NCBI GenBank assembly: GCA_009885665.1
Contig: VFKI01000168.1
Location: 1-10,563 of the forward strand
Reading direction: 5' to 3'
DNA from: Gammaproteobacteria bacterium
Lineage (GTDB): Bacteria; Pseudomonadota; Gammaproteobacteria; DSM-16500
Length of the DNA: 10,563 bases
The notes beneath the pieces are model-generated. The model did no database searches and was not told the DNA's origin. It worked only from the letters and a program-made list of their open reading frames with translations. Made by a program: the position numbers and the translations under genes. Each line of letters opens with the position of its first letter. The stretch's first letter is position 1. Below, piece after piece: positions 1 through 7,753 of the stretch.

Positions 1-933
1 ACTGACCCCTCTTATGCTGGCCAAATTTTAGTTTTCACTTATCCGCTCATTGGTAACTATGGCGTACCGACGCCCGACCAATGGGAATCGCCGCGCATCC
101 AAGTGCGTGGCCTGGTTATTTCACAATTAGCGCAACATTATTCTAGCCACAGCGCGCAACGCAGCTTACTTGAATGGTTAACGGCTGAAAATATCCCCCT
201 GCTCACTGGCGTCGATACGCGCGCCATCACGCGCCGCTTACGCACCGCAGGCGTCATTCCCGGCGCACTGAGCCATGCCGCAACCGCGCCCAGTCAGTAT
301 GAAGACTTTGCCACGCAGCATTTTGTGTCGCAGGTCAGCATCAAGGAACCGATGACATATGGTAAAGGTGAAAAAATCATTATCGCCATTGATTGCGGCA
401 TGAAAGAAAATATTTTACGCGAATTGACGCAACTCCCCGTCACCGTCAAGCGCGTGCCATGGGATTATGATTTCAGTGATGAACCCTTTGATGGCGTGTT
501 TATTTCCAATGGACCTGGCGACCCCACCCATTGTCAAAAAACCATTAAAATTATTCAAAAAATATTACCTCGCCACAAACCCATCTTCGGCATTTGCCTC
601 GGCACACAATTATTGGCACTGGCTGTCGGTGCAAAAACCTACAAACTCGGCTTTGGCCATCGCTCACAAAATCAACCCTGTATTGATTTACAGACAGGTC
701 GTTGCTATCTGACTTCGCAAAATCACAGTTATGCCGTAGACGAAAGTACTTTACCGGCTGACTGGCAAGTCTGGTTTCGCAATTTGAATGACCAAAGTAT
801 CGAAGGCATTACGCATCGCGAATTGCCTTTTTGTGCCGTACAATTTCACCCAGAATCCGCACCCGGCCCACGCGACACTGAATGGTTATTCCATAAATTT
901 TATCAAACAATCGAGAAAACCCATGCGATTTAA
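1..933 (+). CDS. carA: Carbamoyl phosphate synthetase small (glutaminase) subunit, 5'-truncated by window edge
   Basis: The open frame runs from base 1 to the TAA at 931-933 (310 residues), entering in the N-terminal small-subunit domain at TDPSYAGQILVFTYPLIGNYG. In E. coli CarA this motif lies near residue 44, so roughly 40 residues and the start codon are missing. The C-terminal half is a class I glutamine amidotransferase: SNGPGDP, nucleophile Cys at codon 199 in GICLGTQ, and His 283/Glu 285 in QFHPES. The Cys-His spacing of 84 equals that of E. coli CarA. It hydrolyses glutamine and channels ammonia to CarB in the cytoplasm. GICLGTQ and GHRSQNQP replace the E. coli forms GICLGHQ and GHHGGNHP. 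WESPRIQVRGL and the short linker between domains also resemble the CAD/CPS1-like branch. The gene overlaps carB by 11 nt. The ATG at 103 is internal, not the start. Confidence 0.96.
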   Translation, partial: TDPSYAGQILVFTYPLIGNYGVPTPDQWESPRIQVRGLVISQLAQHYSSHSAQRSLLEWLTAENIPLLTGVDTRAITRRLRTAGVIPGALSHAATAPSQYEDFATQHFVSQVSIKEPMTYGKGEKIIIAIDCGMKENILRELTQLPVTVKRVPWDYDFSDEPFDGVFISNGPGDPTHCQKTIKIIQKILPRHKPIFGICLGTQLLALAVGAKTYKLGFGHRSQNQPCIDLQTGRCYLTSQNHSYAVDESTLPADWQVWFRNLNDQSIEGITHRELPFCAVQFHPESAPGPRDTEWLFHKFYQTIEKTHAI

Positions 934-3900
934 AGGAAAAAAAGTCCTCATTTTAGGTTCTGGTGGTTTACGTATCGGTCAAGCGGGCGAATTTGATTAT
1001 TCCGGCTCACAAGCATTAAAAGCGTTACGTGCTGAAGGGTTACAAACCGTATTAATCAACCCCAATATTGCTACCGTACAAACTGATCCCGAAATGGCAG
1101 ATAAAGTATATCTGCAACCCCTGACGCTTGCCATTGTGACCCGCATCATTGAAAAAGAACAACCGGATGCCATTTTATTGGGATTTGGCGGACAAACTGC
1201 ATTGAATTTAGGGCTTGCACTCGATGCTGCCGGTATATTGAAAAAAAATAATGTCACCGTACTCGGCACACCTGTCGACGTCATACGCCAAACCGAAGAC
1301 CGTGATTTATTCCGCGATGCATTAACCACCATCGATGTCAAAACACCCACCAGCATTGGCGCCACCACGCTTGCCGAAGCACAGGCTGCCGCGCAAACAA
1401 TTGGTTATCCCGTCATGTTGCGTTCCGGCTTTTCACTCGGCGGATTGGGTTCCGGCAAAATTACCGATGCCGCCATGCTCGCAGAACGTGCGCGCGAATG
1501 CTTTACCGGTAGCCCGCAAATTCTGATAGAAGAATATTTAACGGGTTGGAAAGAATTTGAATATGAAATTGTGCGTGACCGCAATAACACCACGCTCACC
1601 ATTTGCAATATGGAAAACATGGATCCGATGGGCGTGCATACGGGTGAGAGCATCGTCGTTGCACCTGCGCAAACGCTTACCAATAGCGAACATCAATTAT
1701 TACGGAATATTGCCATCAAAGTTGCCAATCATTTTGGCATCATCGGCGAATGCAATATTCAATTTGCTATCAACCCTGAAAATGGCGATTATCGTGTTAT
1801 TGAAGTGAATGCGCGCTTATCGCGCTCGAGTGCATTAGCGTCTAAAGCCACCGGCTATCCCCTCGCCTATGTCGCAACGTATTTAAGTCTCGGTTGGCAA
1901 TTACATGAAATAAAAAATAGCGTCACGCAACAAACCTGTGCCTGCTTTGAACCCGCACTCGATTATCTCGTGATTAAGATTCCACGCTGGGATACACAAA
2001 AATTAAAAAGTGCCGGTCGTCACATTGGCACTGAAATGAAAAGTGTCGGTGAAGTCATGGGCATTGGCCGCTCTTTTCCGGAAGCTTTGCAAAAAGCGGT
2101 TGGCATGTTGAATATTGGTGCATCCTGCTTAACCGATTACCCGCAAACGATTAATAATCCCACTGATGAAATTCTACATCCCACCGATCGCCGCTTATTT
2201 GCTTTATATCAATATTTCTTAGCGGGTGGCACGCTGACAGAAGCGCAGCGCTTAAGCCATATTGATAGTTGGTTTTTATATCATATTCATGCCATCGCGC
2301 AATTGGAAAATGATTTACGCGATAAAAAATTGGATAATGAAACACTCCACCGCGCCAAGCAATTTGGTTTTTCTGATCTTGCGCTGGCACAATTAAGCAA
2401 ACAAACCCCTGCGGCCATTCGCGCCCAACGTCTCGCCGCCAATATCACACCGGTGGTCAAACAAATTGATACGCTGGCTGGCGAATTTGCTGCAACGACG
2501 AATTATCTTTATCTCACGTATCATGGCAGCGAACATGATGTCGACGCCCTGGCAACCAAACCCATACTTATATTGGGTTCCGGTCCTTATGCAATTGGCT
2601 CATCGGTAGAATTTGATTGGTGTGCCGTTAATACCGCACGTACTTTGCGCGCTAATGGCAAAAAAGCTGTCATTATCAATTCCAATCCAGAAACGGTTTC
2701 CACCGATTACGACGTTTCAGATCGCTTATACTTCGAACAATTAACGTTTGAACGCGTGCAAGATATTGCCGACATCGAACAACCCACTGGCATCATCGTA
2801 TCAGTTGGCGGTCAAATTGCTAACAATCTTGCTTTGCCACTGGCACAAGCCGGCTATCCTTTACTTGGCACCGCAGCAAACGATATTGATCGCGCCGAAG
2901 ATCGTCAAAAATTTTCCGCTTTGTTACATGATTTAGACATTGACCAACCGCAATGGCAATCCGTGACCAGCTTAGCAAACGCCAAAGCATTTGCTAAAGA
3001 CGTCAGTTATCCCGTATTGATTCGCCCGTCGTATATTTTATCGGGCGCAGCGATGAATGTGGTACACGATGAACATGGCTTGCAGCATTATTTACAACAA
3101 GCTGCCGATGTTTCGCCTGACCATCCCGTGGTGATTTCAAAGTTTATTCAAGATGCTAAAGAATTAGAAGTCGATGGCGTCGCACGGCAGGGTGACATTG
3201 TTATTGAGGCCATTAATGAGCACATTGAAAATGCCGGCGTGCATTCCGGCGATGCCACATTGGTATTACCGCCGCAAAACTTATATCTAGAAACCATTCG
3301 CCGCACCAAAAAAATTACCCGCCAAATCGTCAAAGCTTTGAATATTACCGGCCCATTTAACATTCAATTCATTGCTAAAAACAATCAAATCAAAGTGATT
3401 GAATGTAATTTGCGCGCTTCGCGTTCGCTGCCGTTTGTCTCAAAAGTGACGCAACACAATTTCATTGAAATTTCGACGCGCGTCATGTTAGGTCTACCGA
3501 CACCCGGCCCTTACGAAACACTTGAATTAGATTACGTCGGCGTTAAAGCGCCGCAATTTTCTTATCAACGCTTAAAAGGTGCCGATCCAGTTGCCCATGT
3601 TGAAATGGCATCCACCGGTGAAGTCGCGTGTCTGGGCGAAAACTTAGAAGATGCTTTTTGGCGCGCTTGGTTGGCAACTGAAGCAGATATTCCACGCGAT
3701 CGTATTTTAATTTCTGTAGCAGATCCGTGGAAAGCAAAATTATTGCCAGGCTTAAAAACCCTTGAAGCGATGGGCTGGCGTCTTTATAGCACTGAAGGCA
3801 CCCATTCATTTTTATTTAAAAATGGCGTGGCCAGTTTATTTGTATATAAAACCAGTCATAACAGCGAACCTAATATTCGGCAATTAATTGCCAAACGCGA

Positions 3901-4159
3901 AGTCGATCTCATCATTAATATTCCAACGAGCACTAAACCACGCACTGAAACAGACGGCTACACCATTCGCCGCATGGCCATTGATCATCATATTCCATTG
4001 ATTACCAATGTGCAGCGTGCACAATTGATGTTGCAATGTCTCATTAACATCAAACACAAAAATTTGCCCGTATTTGCACTGAATGAATTCGGTCACGAAA
4101 CAAACCAAACAAACCAAGCACATCACGCATCAGTCGAGATAATCACACATGAACGTTAA
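923..4159 (+). CDS. carB: Carbamoyl phosphate synthetase large subunit (CAD/CPS1-like signatures)
   Basis: This 1078-residue protein (E. coli 1073) makes carbamoyl phosphate from bicarbonate, two ATP and ammonia delivered by CarA. The first synthetase half (about 1-400) has GSGGLRIGQAGEFDYSGSQ near residue 12, PVMLRSGFSLGGLGSG near 163 and IEVNARLSRSSALASKATG near 293. An oligomerisation region follows (about 400-545). The second half has GSGPYAIGSSVEFDWCAV near 552, IRPSYILSGAAM near 700 and IECNLRASRSLPFVSK near 826. An MGS-like allosteric domain occupies about 940-1055, ending in a polar tail. E. coli CarB has GAGPIVIGQACEFDYSG and IEMNPRVSRSS at these places, so the motifs here are closer to animal CAD/CPS1. 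The frame is open back to 788, but that part lies in carA's amidotransferase coding. ATG 923 is chosen because MRFKGKKVLILGSGG aligns with family N-termini and GAGAAA lies just upstream. It overlaps carA by 11 nt and pyrB by 11 nt. Confidence 0.97.
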   Translation: MRFKGKKVLILGSGGLRIGQAGEFDYSGSQALKALRAEGLQTVLINPNIATVQTDPEMADKVYLQPLTLAIVTRIIEKEQPDAILLGFGGQTALNLGLALDAAGILKKNNVTVLGTPVDVIRQTEDRDLFRDALTTIDVKTPTSIGATTLAEAQAAAQTIGYPVMLRSGFSLGGLGSGKITDAAMLAERARECFTGSPQILIEEYLTGWKEFEYEIVRDRNNTTLTICNMENMDPMGVHTGESIVVAPAQTLTNSEHQLLRNIAIKVANHFGIIGECNIQFAINPENGDYRVIEVNARLSRSSALASKATGYPLAYVATYLSLGWQLHEIKNSVTQQTCACFEPALDYLVIKIPRWDTQKLKSAGRHIGTEMKSVGEVMGIGRSFPEALQKAVGMLNIGASCLTDYPQTINNPTDEILHPTDRRLFALYQYFLAGGTLTEAQRLSHIDSWFLYHIHAIAQLENDLRDKKLDNETLHRAKQFGFSDLALAQLSKQTPAAIRAQRLAANITPVVKQIDTLAGEFAATTNYLYLTYHGSEHDVDALATKPILILGSGPYAIGSSVEFDWCAVNTARTLRANGKKAVIINSNPETVSTDYDVSDRLYFEQLTFERVQDIADIEQPTGIIVSVGGQIANNLALPLAQAGYPLLGTAANDIDRAEDRQKFSALLHDLDIDQPQWQSVTSLANAKAFAKDVSYPVLIRPSYILSGAAMNVVHDEHGLQHYLQQAADVSPDHPVVISKFIQDAKELEVDGVARQGDIVIEAINEHIENAGVHSGDATLVLPPQNLYLETIRRTKKITRQIVKALNITGPFNIQFIAKNNQIKVIECNLRASRSLPFVSKVTQHNFIEISTRVMLGLPTPGPYETLELDYVGVKAPQFSYQRLKGADPVAHVEMASTGEVACLGENLEDAFWRAWLATEADIPRDRILISVADPWKAKLLPGLKTLEAMGWRLYSTEGTHSFLFKNGVASLFVYKTSHNSEPNIRQLIAKREVDLIINIPTSTKPRTETDGYTIRRMAIDHHIPLITNVQRAQLMLQCLINIKHKNLPVFALNEFGHETNQTNQAHHASVEIITHER
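4098..4115 (+). repeat. Perfect 9-bp tandem duplication in the carB 3' end
   Basis: AAACAAACC occurs twice back to back. In carB's frame it encodes TNQTNQ inside the hydrophilic C-terminal tail, after the MGS-like domain. Being a multiple of three it keeps the frame. It looks like slippage in a tolerant tail, with no sign of function. Confidence 0.7.
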
Positions 4160-5072
4160 CCATTTTTACGGCCAAGATTTGATTTCAACACGCGCCCTTA
4201 ACCGCGATCAAGTCGAAGCTATTTTGCAAACGGCCAAAACATATAAAGAAGGCACTGCACAATGTCAATTAACCGATAAAATAATTGCCACCTGTTTTTT
4301 CGAACCCTCAACACGCACGCGCCTGTCATTTGAAGCGGCCGCCATGCGGCTCGGCGCAAATGTGATTGGTTTTTCTGACGCACAAAATCTATCCATTCAA
4401 AAAGGGGAATCGCTGAGCGATACCATGCGTATGCTAGAAGGCTACGCAGACTTGATTGTATTGCGCCATCCAAATGAAGGTGCGGCAACACTTGCCGCGG
4501 ATTGCGTGAATATACCCGTCATCAATGCGGGCGATGGTGCCAACCAACATCCTTCGCAAGCGTTAACCGATTTTTTCACTATTGCCGAATGCCAAGATAA
4601 ACTAGATGGCTTAAACATTGCTTTATGCGGCGATTTAAAACATGCGCGCGCGATGCACTCTTTCTTAGATCTCTGCGCCTTGTATGATGTGCGCTTGTAT
4701 CTGATTGCCCCACCCGCGCTGACTTTACCCGAAACACTATGTGACACGTTAAAAAAACGCGGCGTGCGCTTCTCATTTCATCAGCAATTAAGTGAAGTGA
4801 TGGATCACATTGATATTCTATATATGACACGCATCCAACGCGAACGCATCGCCGCCGAAGCACAAGGCGTTGCCAATATTGTGTTGCAAGCGGATTTATT
4901 AAAAAAAGTCAAACCCAACTTTAAGATTTTACATCCATTACCGCGTCAGCAAGAATTGCCCGCCGCATTCGATGATTCCCCTTATGCCTATTGGTTCCAG
5001 CAAGCCAATAATGGGCTCTATGTCCGCCAAGCATTGCTCTCGTTAATTTTAAATGAGGCGCTTTATGAATAA
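4149..5072 (+). CDS. pyrB: Aspartate carbamoyltransferase catalytic subunit
   Basis: This 307-residue protein (E. coli 311) transfers the carbamoyl group to aspartate, the committed pyrimidine step. The carbamoyl-phosphate site is clear: STRTR at 54-58 within FFEPSTRTRLSFEAA, Lys85 of the incoming loop (IQKGES), Arg106 in LRHPNEGAA and His134 in GDGANQHPSQ. The aspartate domain has Arg167 in GDLKHARAMHS, MTRIQRER, and HPLPRQQELP near the end. Small departures from the E. coli consensus (KHARAMHS for KYGRTVHS, HPLPRQQE for HPLPRVDE) leave the catalytic residues in place. The ATG at 4149 lies inside the last codons of carB (11-nt overlap) with a weak GAG upstream, suggesting coupled translation. 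With pyrI directly downstream it should form the class B dodecameric holoenzyme. The leader-peptide attenuator known before enterobacterial pyrBI has no room here. Confidence 0.98.
   Translation: MNVNHFYGQDLISTRALNRDQVEAILQTAKTYKEGTAQCQLTDKIIATCFFEPSTRTRLSFEAAAMRLGANVIGFSDAQNLSIQKGESLSDTMRMLEGYADLIVLRHPNEGAATLAADCVNIPVINAGDGANQHPSQALTDFFTIAECQDKLDGLNIALCGDLKHARAMHSFLDLCALYDVRLYLIAPPALTLPETLCDTLKKRGVRFSFHQQLSEVMDHIDILYMTRIQRERIAAEAQGVANIVLQADLLKKVKPNFKILHPLPRQQELPAAFDDSPYAYWFQQANNGLYVRQALLSLILNEALYE
5055..5058 (+). promoter_or_regulatory. Ribosome binding site deciding the pyrI start
   Basis: GAGG lies 6 nt before the ATG at 5065, inside the 3' end of pyrB. It favours ATG 5065 over the in-frame ATG at 5053, which overlaps this box and would add four residues not expected from the family. 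Confidence 0.65.
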
Positions 5073-5556
5073 TGCAACCCTACATAAAAAAACCTTATCC
5101 GTTTCAGCGATTGAAAATGGCACGGTGATTGACCATATCCCGCCCGGCCAAGCGACGCGCATCATTCAATTACTGTCACTGGCGGAAAAAAAGTATAGCG
5201 TCATGGTCGGCATGAATTTAAAGAGTACACATAAAAAACGCAAAGACCTCATTAAAATTGAAAAGCATTTATTGGCAGATCAAGATGTCGATCGCATCAC
5301 CGCGTTTGCCCCGAGCGCAACGATCAATTTAATTAAAGACTTTCAAGTCGTAAAAAAAATCAGCGCGCACTTACCCGATAGCATTGCTGCGGTATTTGTT
5401 TGCCCTAATGCAATGTGTATCACGCAAAACGAACCGATCAATACATTGTTTTATTTAACTGATGAAGGCAAAAAAATCACCTTACGCTGTCATTTTTGTG
5501 AAAAACAATTTGATCGTGATGATGTCGAACTGAGATATCGTTATGCTGACATTTAA
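5065..5556 (+). CDS. pyrI: Aspartate carbamoyltransferase regulatory subunit
   Basis: This 163-residue protein (E. coli 153) binds nucleotide effectors and bridges PyrB trimers. The N-terminal allosteric domain shows AIENGTVIDHIPPGQA at about 15-30, as in E. coli AIKRGTVIDHIP, then GMNLKS and RKDLIKIE at 59-66, with Lys60 matching the nucleotide-contacting lysine region. APSATINLIKDFQVV near 82-96 leads into the zinc domain, where four cysteines (113, 118, 142, 145; CPNAMC and CHFC) match the structural zinc ligands. Start 5065 is supported by GAGG at 5055-5058. It overlaps pyrB by 8 nt and pyrC by 14 nt. Intact effector and zinc motifs imply ATP/CTP-type feedback control of PyrB, although effector response varies between species. 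Confidence 0.97.
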   Translation: MNNATLHKKTLSVSAIENGTVIDHIPPGQATRIIQLLSLAEKKYSVMVGMNLKSTHKKRKDLIKIEKHLLADQDVDRITAFAPSATINLIKDFQVVKKISAHLPDSIAAVFVCPNAMCITQNEPINTLFYLTDEGKKITLRCHFCEKQFDRDDVELRYRYADI

Positions 5557-6760
5557 AAATGCGTTATTGCCAAATGGTACGCGCCATACCCTGACGGTGG
5601 CGAGTGCTGAAGATCATATCATCGATGCCAACGCGCTGACTGCCTTGCCCGGCTTGATTGATCCACACGTTCATTTTCGTACGCCTGGACTAGAACATAA
5701 AGAAAACTGGTGTAGCGCCGCGCTGGCTGCGATTCGCGGTGGCTATACCACGGTATTTGATATGCCAAATACGATTCCGCCCACCATGACCGCTGAATTA
5801 TTAGCCGATAAAAAGCGACTTATCGATAGCCAATTACAGCAAGCGGATATTCCTTTACATTATCAATTGTTTTTTGGCGCGGACAAAAATCACTTCAGTG
5901 AAATCCATAAAGTCAAAGATCAAGTGATTGGCATTAAAGTGTTTATGGGGTGCAGCACGGGAAATTTAGTCATTGACGATGATGAATCTTTACATGCTAT
6001 ATTTGCCATTGCCGCCAGCCTTGACCTACTGGTTGCCGTGCACGCTGAAGATGAACAGTTATTAAAAGCACGCAAACAACAATTCACCGCTAACTTGACG
6101 TATGCCAGTCATTCACACATTCGCAACACCGAAGTGGCGGTACGTGCGGTAGAAAAGGCCATTGCGCTCACGCGTATTTATGGCACAAAATTATATATTT
6201 TACATACCAGCACAGCGGCCGAATTGGCGCTCATCCATGCCGCTAAACAAGCAGGGTTACCGGTATTTGCCGAAACGACGCCGCATCATTTATTTTTAGA
6301 TACTGACAATTATGCCGCGTTGGGTGGCAAAGCCGTTGTCAACCCACCGTTGCGCACACAGACAGATCGTGATGCATTATTTGCCGCCATTCGCGACGGC
6401 GTAATCGACACCATCGGCTCAGACCATGCGCCGCATACAATTGATGAAAAAAGCCAAGCATATGGCAGCTGTCCATCGGGCATGCCCGGCATTGAAACGA
6501 CCTTGCCATTATTATTAACCGCGTGTCATGCCGGCTTATTGACACTGACCGATGTCATTCGTTTGACACACGATAATCCGCAGAAAATTTTTAATTTGAC
6601 GCCGCATGAAGATTTAGTCTTTGTCGATACCCATACACTGCGTAGCGTTGACGAATTACAGCTCGCCACTAAATGTCGCTGGAGTGCATTTGCCGGACGT
6701 GAATTGCGCGGCTGGCCAGTGTATGTTGTATTGGCAGGCAAGCTATACCATTTCAGTTAA
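5543..6760 (+). CDS. pyrC: Dihydroorotase, class I type with short N-terminus
   Basis: This 405-residue amidohydrolase reversibly cyclises carbamoyl aspartate to dihydroorotate. Metal-site residues are present in order: His42 and His44 in DPHVHFR, Lys132 in GIKVFMG (probable carboxylated bridging lysine), His167 in VHAEDE, His221 in LHTST and catalytic Asp294 in GSDHAPH. PNTIPPT, NPPLR and the C-terminal CRWSAFAGRELRGWPV also fit class I enzymes. The E. coli PyrC is class II and looks different. The first HxH comes at residue 42, earlier than the roughly 55-60 usual in class I, so the N-terminal part of the beta-sandwich is shortened. This is not a start-call error: an in-frame TGA at 5531-5533 leaves no earlier start. 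It overlaps pyrI by 14 nt and ends the operon. An allantoinase or hydantoinase role is much less likely given the pyrimidine context. Confidence 0.94.
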   Translation: MLTFKNALLPNGTRHTLTVASAEDHIIDANALTALPGLIDPHVHFRTPGLEHKENWCSAALAAIRGGYTTVFDMPNTIPPTMTAELLADKKRLIDSQLQQADIPLHYQLFFGADKNHFSEIHKVKDQVIGIKVFMGCSTGNLVIDDDESLHAIFAIAASLDLLVAVHAEDEQLLKARKQQFTANLTYASHSHIRNTEVAVRAVEKAIALTRIYGTKLYILHTSTAAELALIHAAKQAGLPVFAETTPHHLFLDTDNYAALGGKAVVNPPLRTQTDRDALFAAIRDGVIDTIGSDHAPHTIDEKSQAYGSCPSGMPGIETTLPLLLTACHAGLLTLTDVIRLTHDNPQKIFNLTPHEDLVFVDTHTLRSVDELQLATKCRWSAFAGRELRGWPVYVVLAGKLYHFS

Positions 6761-6801
6761 CTGTTCACCGACCTTAAGCGAATAGGCACAAATTGACGTC
6801 T

Positions 6802-7743
6802 TTACTTCGTGCCGTTTTTTCGCCAAACACCCCACCCTATCGCCACGGCAAAAACACCCACCACCCCTAACAGCATCAGCCCTGGCGGCAATACCAGCCA
6901 ATGCGCCAGCAACATTTTTGCGCCCGTTAACATTAAAATAAACGCAACAGCATATTTAAGTGCAGGAAAGCGTACGGCGGCATGTGCCAGTAAAAAATAA
7001 AGCGCCCGCAAACCCAAGATCGCAAAAACATTAGAGGTTAAAACAATAAATGGATCGAGCGTAACAGAAAAAACAGCTGGCACACTGTCCAATGCAAAAA
7101 TTAAATCGCTTATTTCCACCATGATCAATGCTAAAAACAAGGGCGTCACTTTACGCGCCACAAAAAATTTCTCGCCATGCAATTTGTCGGTCACACGCAC
7201 ATACCGCCGTATAAATTGCACGATACGCGACTCACGCAGATTAACGACGCCCTCTGTGGCAAACCACATTTTGACACCACTCCATAATAAAAAGAGTGCA
7301 AACACATACAAGATCCAGTGCAAGGAATTAACCAGCCAAATGCCTGCAAAAATCATTATAAAACGCATGACAATGGCGCCTAATACCCCCCATAGCAACA
7401 CCCGGCGTTGATACTGCAATGGAATCGAAAAAAACTGAAAAATCATCAAAATGACAAACATATTGTCAATGGATAGCGATTTTTCAATGGCGTATCCCAA
7501 TAAAAATTCCAGCGCTTTTTGGTGGGCAATCACACTGCCCTGCACGCCCTGCACATGCTGCCATAACAAAAAACAGAAACTAAGCGCCGCGAATACCCAC
7601 ACCATCGTCCAACCCAGCGCCGCACGCGGTGTCAATACGCCCGTTTTATCACGACCCCCGCCAATCCATAAATCCAACACGAGGATAGGCACAAAAAATG
7701 CACCGAAAACTAACCAAAGCCAATAATCTGCAATAGAATGCAT
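6802..7743 (-). CDS. alx: TerC/Alx-family integral membrane protein, probable metal (Mn) exporter
   Basis: This 313-residue polytopic inner-membrane protein has about eight to nine hydrophobic segments spread from residue 6 to 307. The TerC family signatures are GYAIEKSLSIDNMFV (83-97; Glu87, Asp93) and MVEISDLIFALDSVPAVF (208-225; Glu210, Asp213, Asp219). DPFIVLTSNVFAILGLRALYFLL follows at 230-252. Overall architecture, including the VRVTDKLHGEKFF loop near 182-194, matches E. coli Alx. Alx-type members are tied to manganese export and alkaline response, and others to tellurite resistance. The exact substrate here is inference. The ATG lies 10 nt after the orn stop with an AGGT overlapping that stop, so it is probably the second gene of an orn-alx transcript. 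The 10-nt gap leaves no room for the yybP-ykoY manganese riboswitch that precedes alx in E. coli. It converges on pyrC with a 41-nt gap. Confidence 0.9.
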   Translation of the reverse strand: MHSIADYWLWLVFGAFFVPILVLDLWIGGGRDKTGVLTPRAALGWTMVWVFAALSFCFLLWQHVQGVQGSVIAHQKALEFLLGYAIEKSLSIDNMFVILMIFQFFSIPLQYQRRVLLWGVLGAIVMRFIMIFAGIWLVNSLHWILYVFALFLLWSGVKMWFATEGVVNLRESRIVQFIRRYVRVTDKLHGEKFFVARKVTPLFLALIMVEISDLIFALDSVPAVFSVTLDPFIVLTSNVFAILGLRALYFLLAHAAVRFPALKYAVAFILMLTGAKMLLAHWLVLPPGLMLLGVVGVFAVAIGWGVWRKNGTK

Positions 7744-7753
7744 AAGTTTTTAC

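Noticed and set aside
788..922. Upstream extension of carB frame to 788
   Set aside because: The extra 45 residues fall wholly inside carA's amidotransferase coding and do not match CarB N-termini. MRFKGKKVLILGSGG at 923 is the natural start.
997..1368. Long antisense open frame inside carB
   Set aside because: It is a shadow of carB codon usage, with low-complexity translation, no ribosome binding site and no family resemblance. Other antisense frames in carB, pyrB, alx, plsY and the orphan gene were rejected for the same reason.
6761..6801. Possible terminator between convergent pyrC and alx
   Set aside because: Only 41 nt, with no convincing stem or T-tract beyond the short palindrome GACGTC.
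7744..7753. yybP-ykoY riboswitch upstream of alx
   Set aside because: The gap to orn is 10 nt, and no riboswitch-like structure could fit without lying within orn coding.
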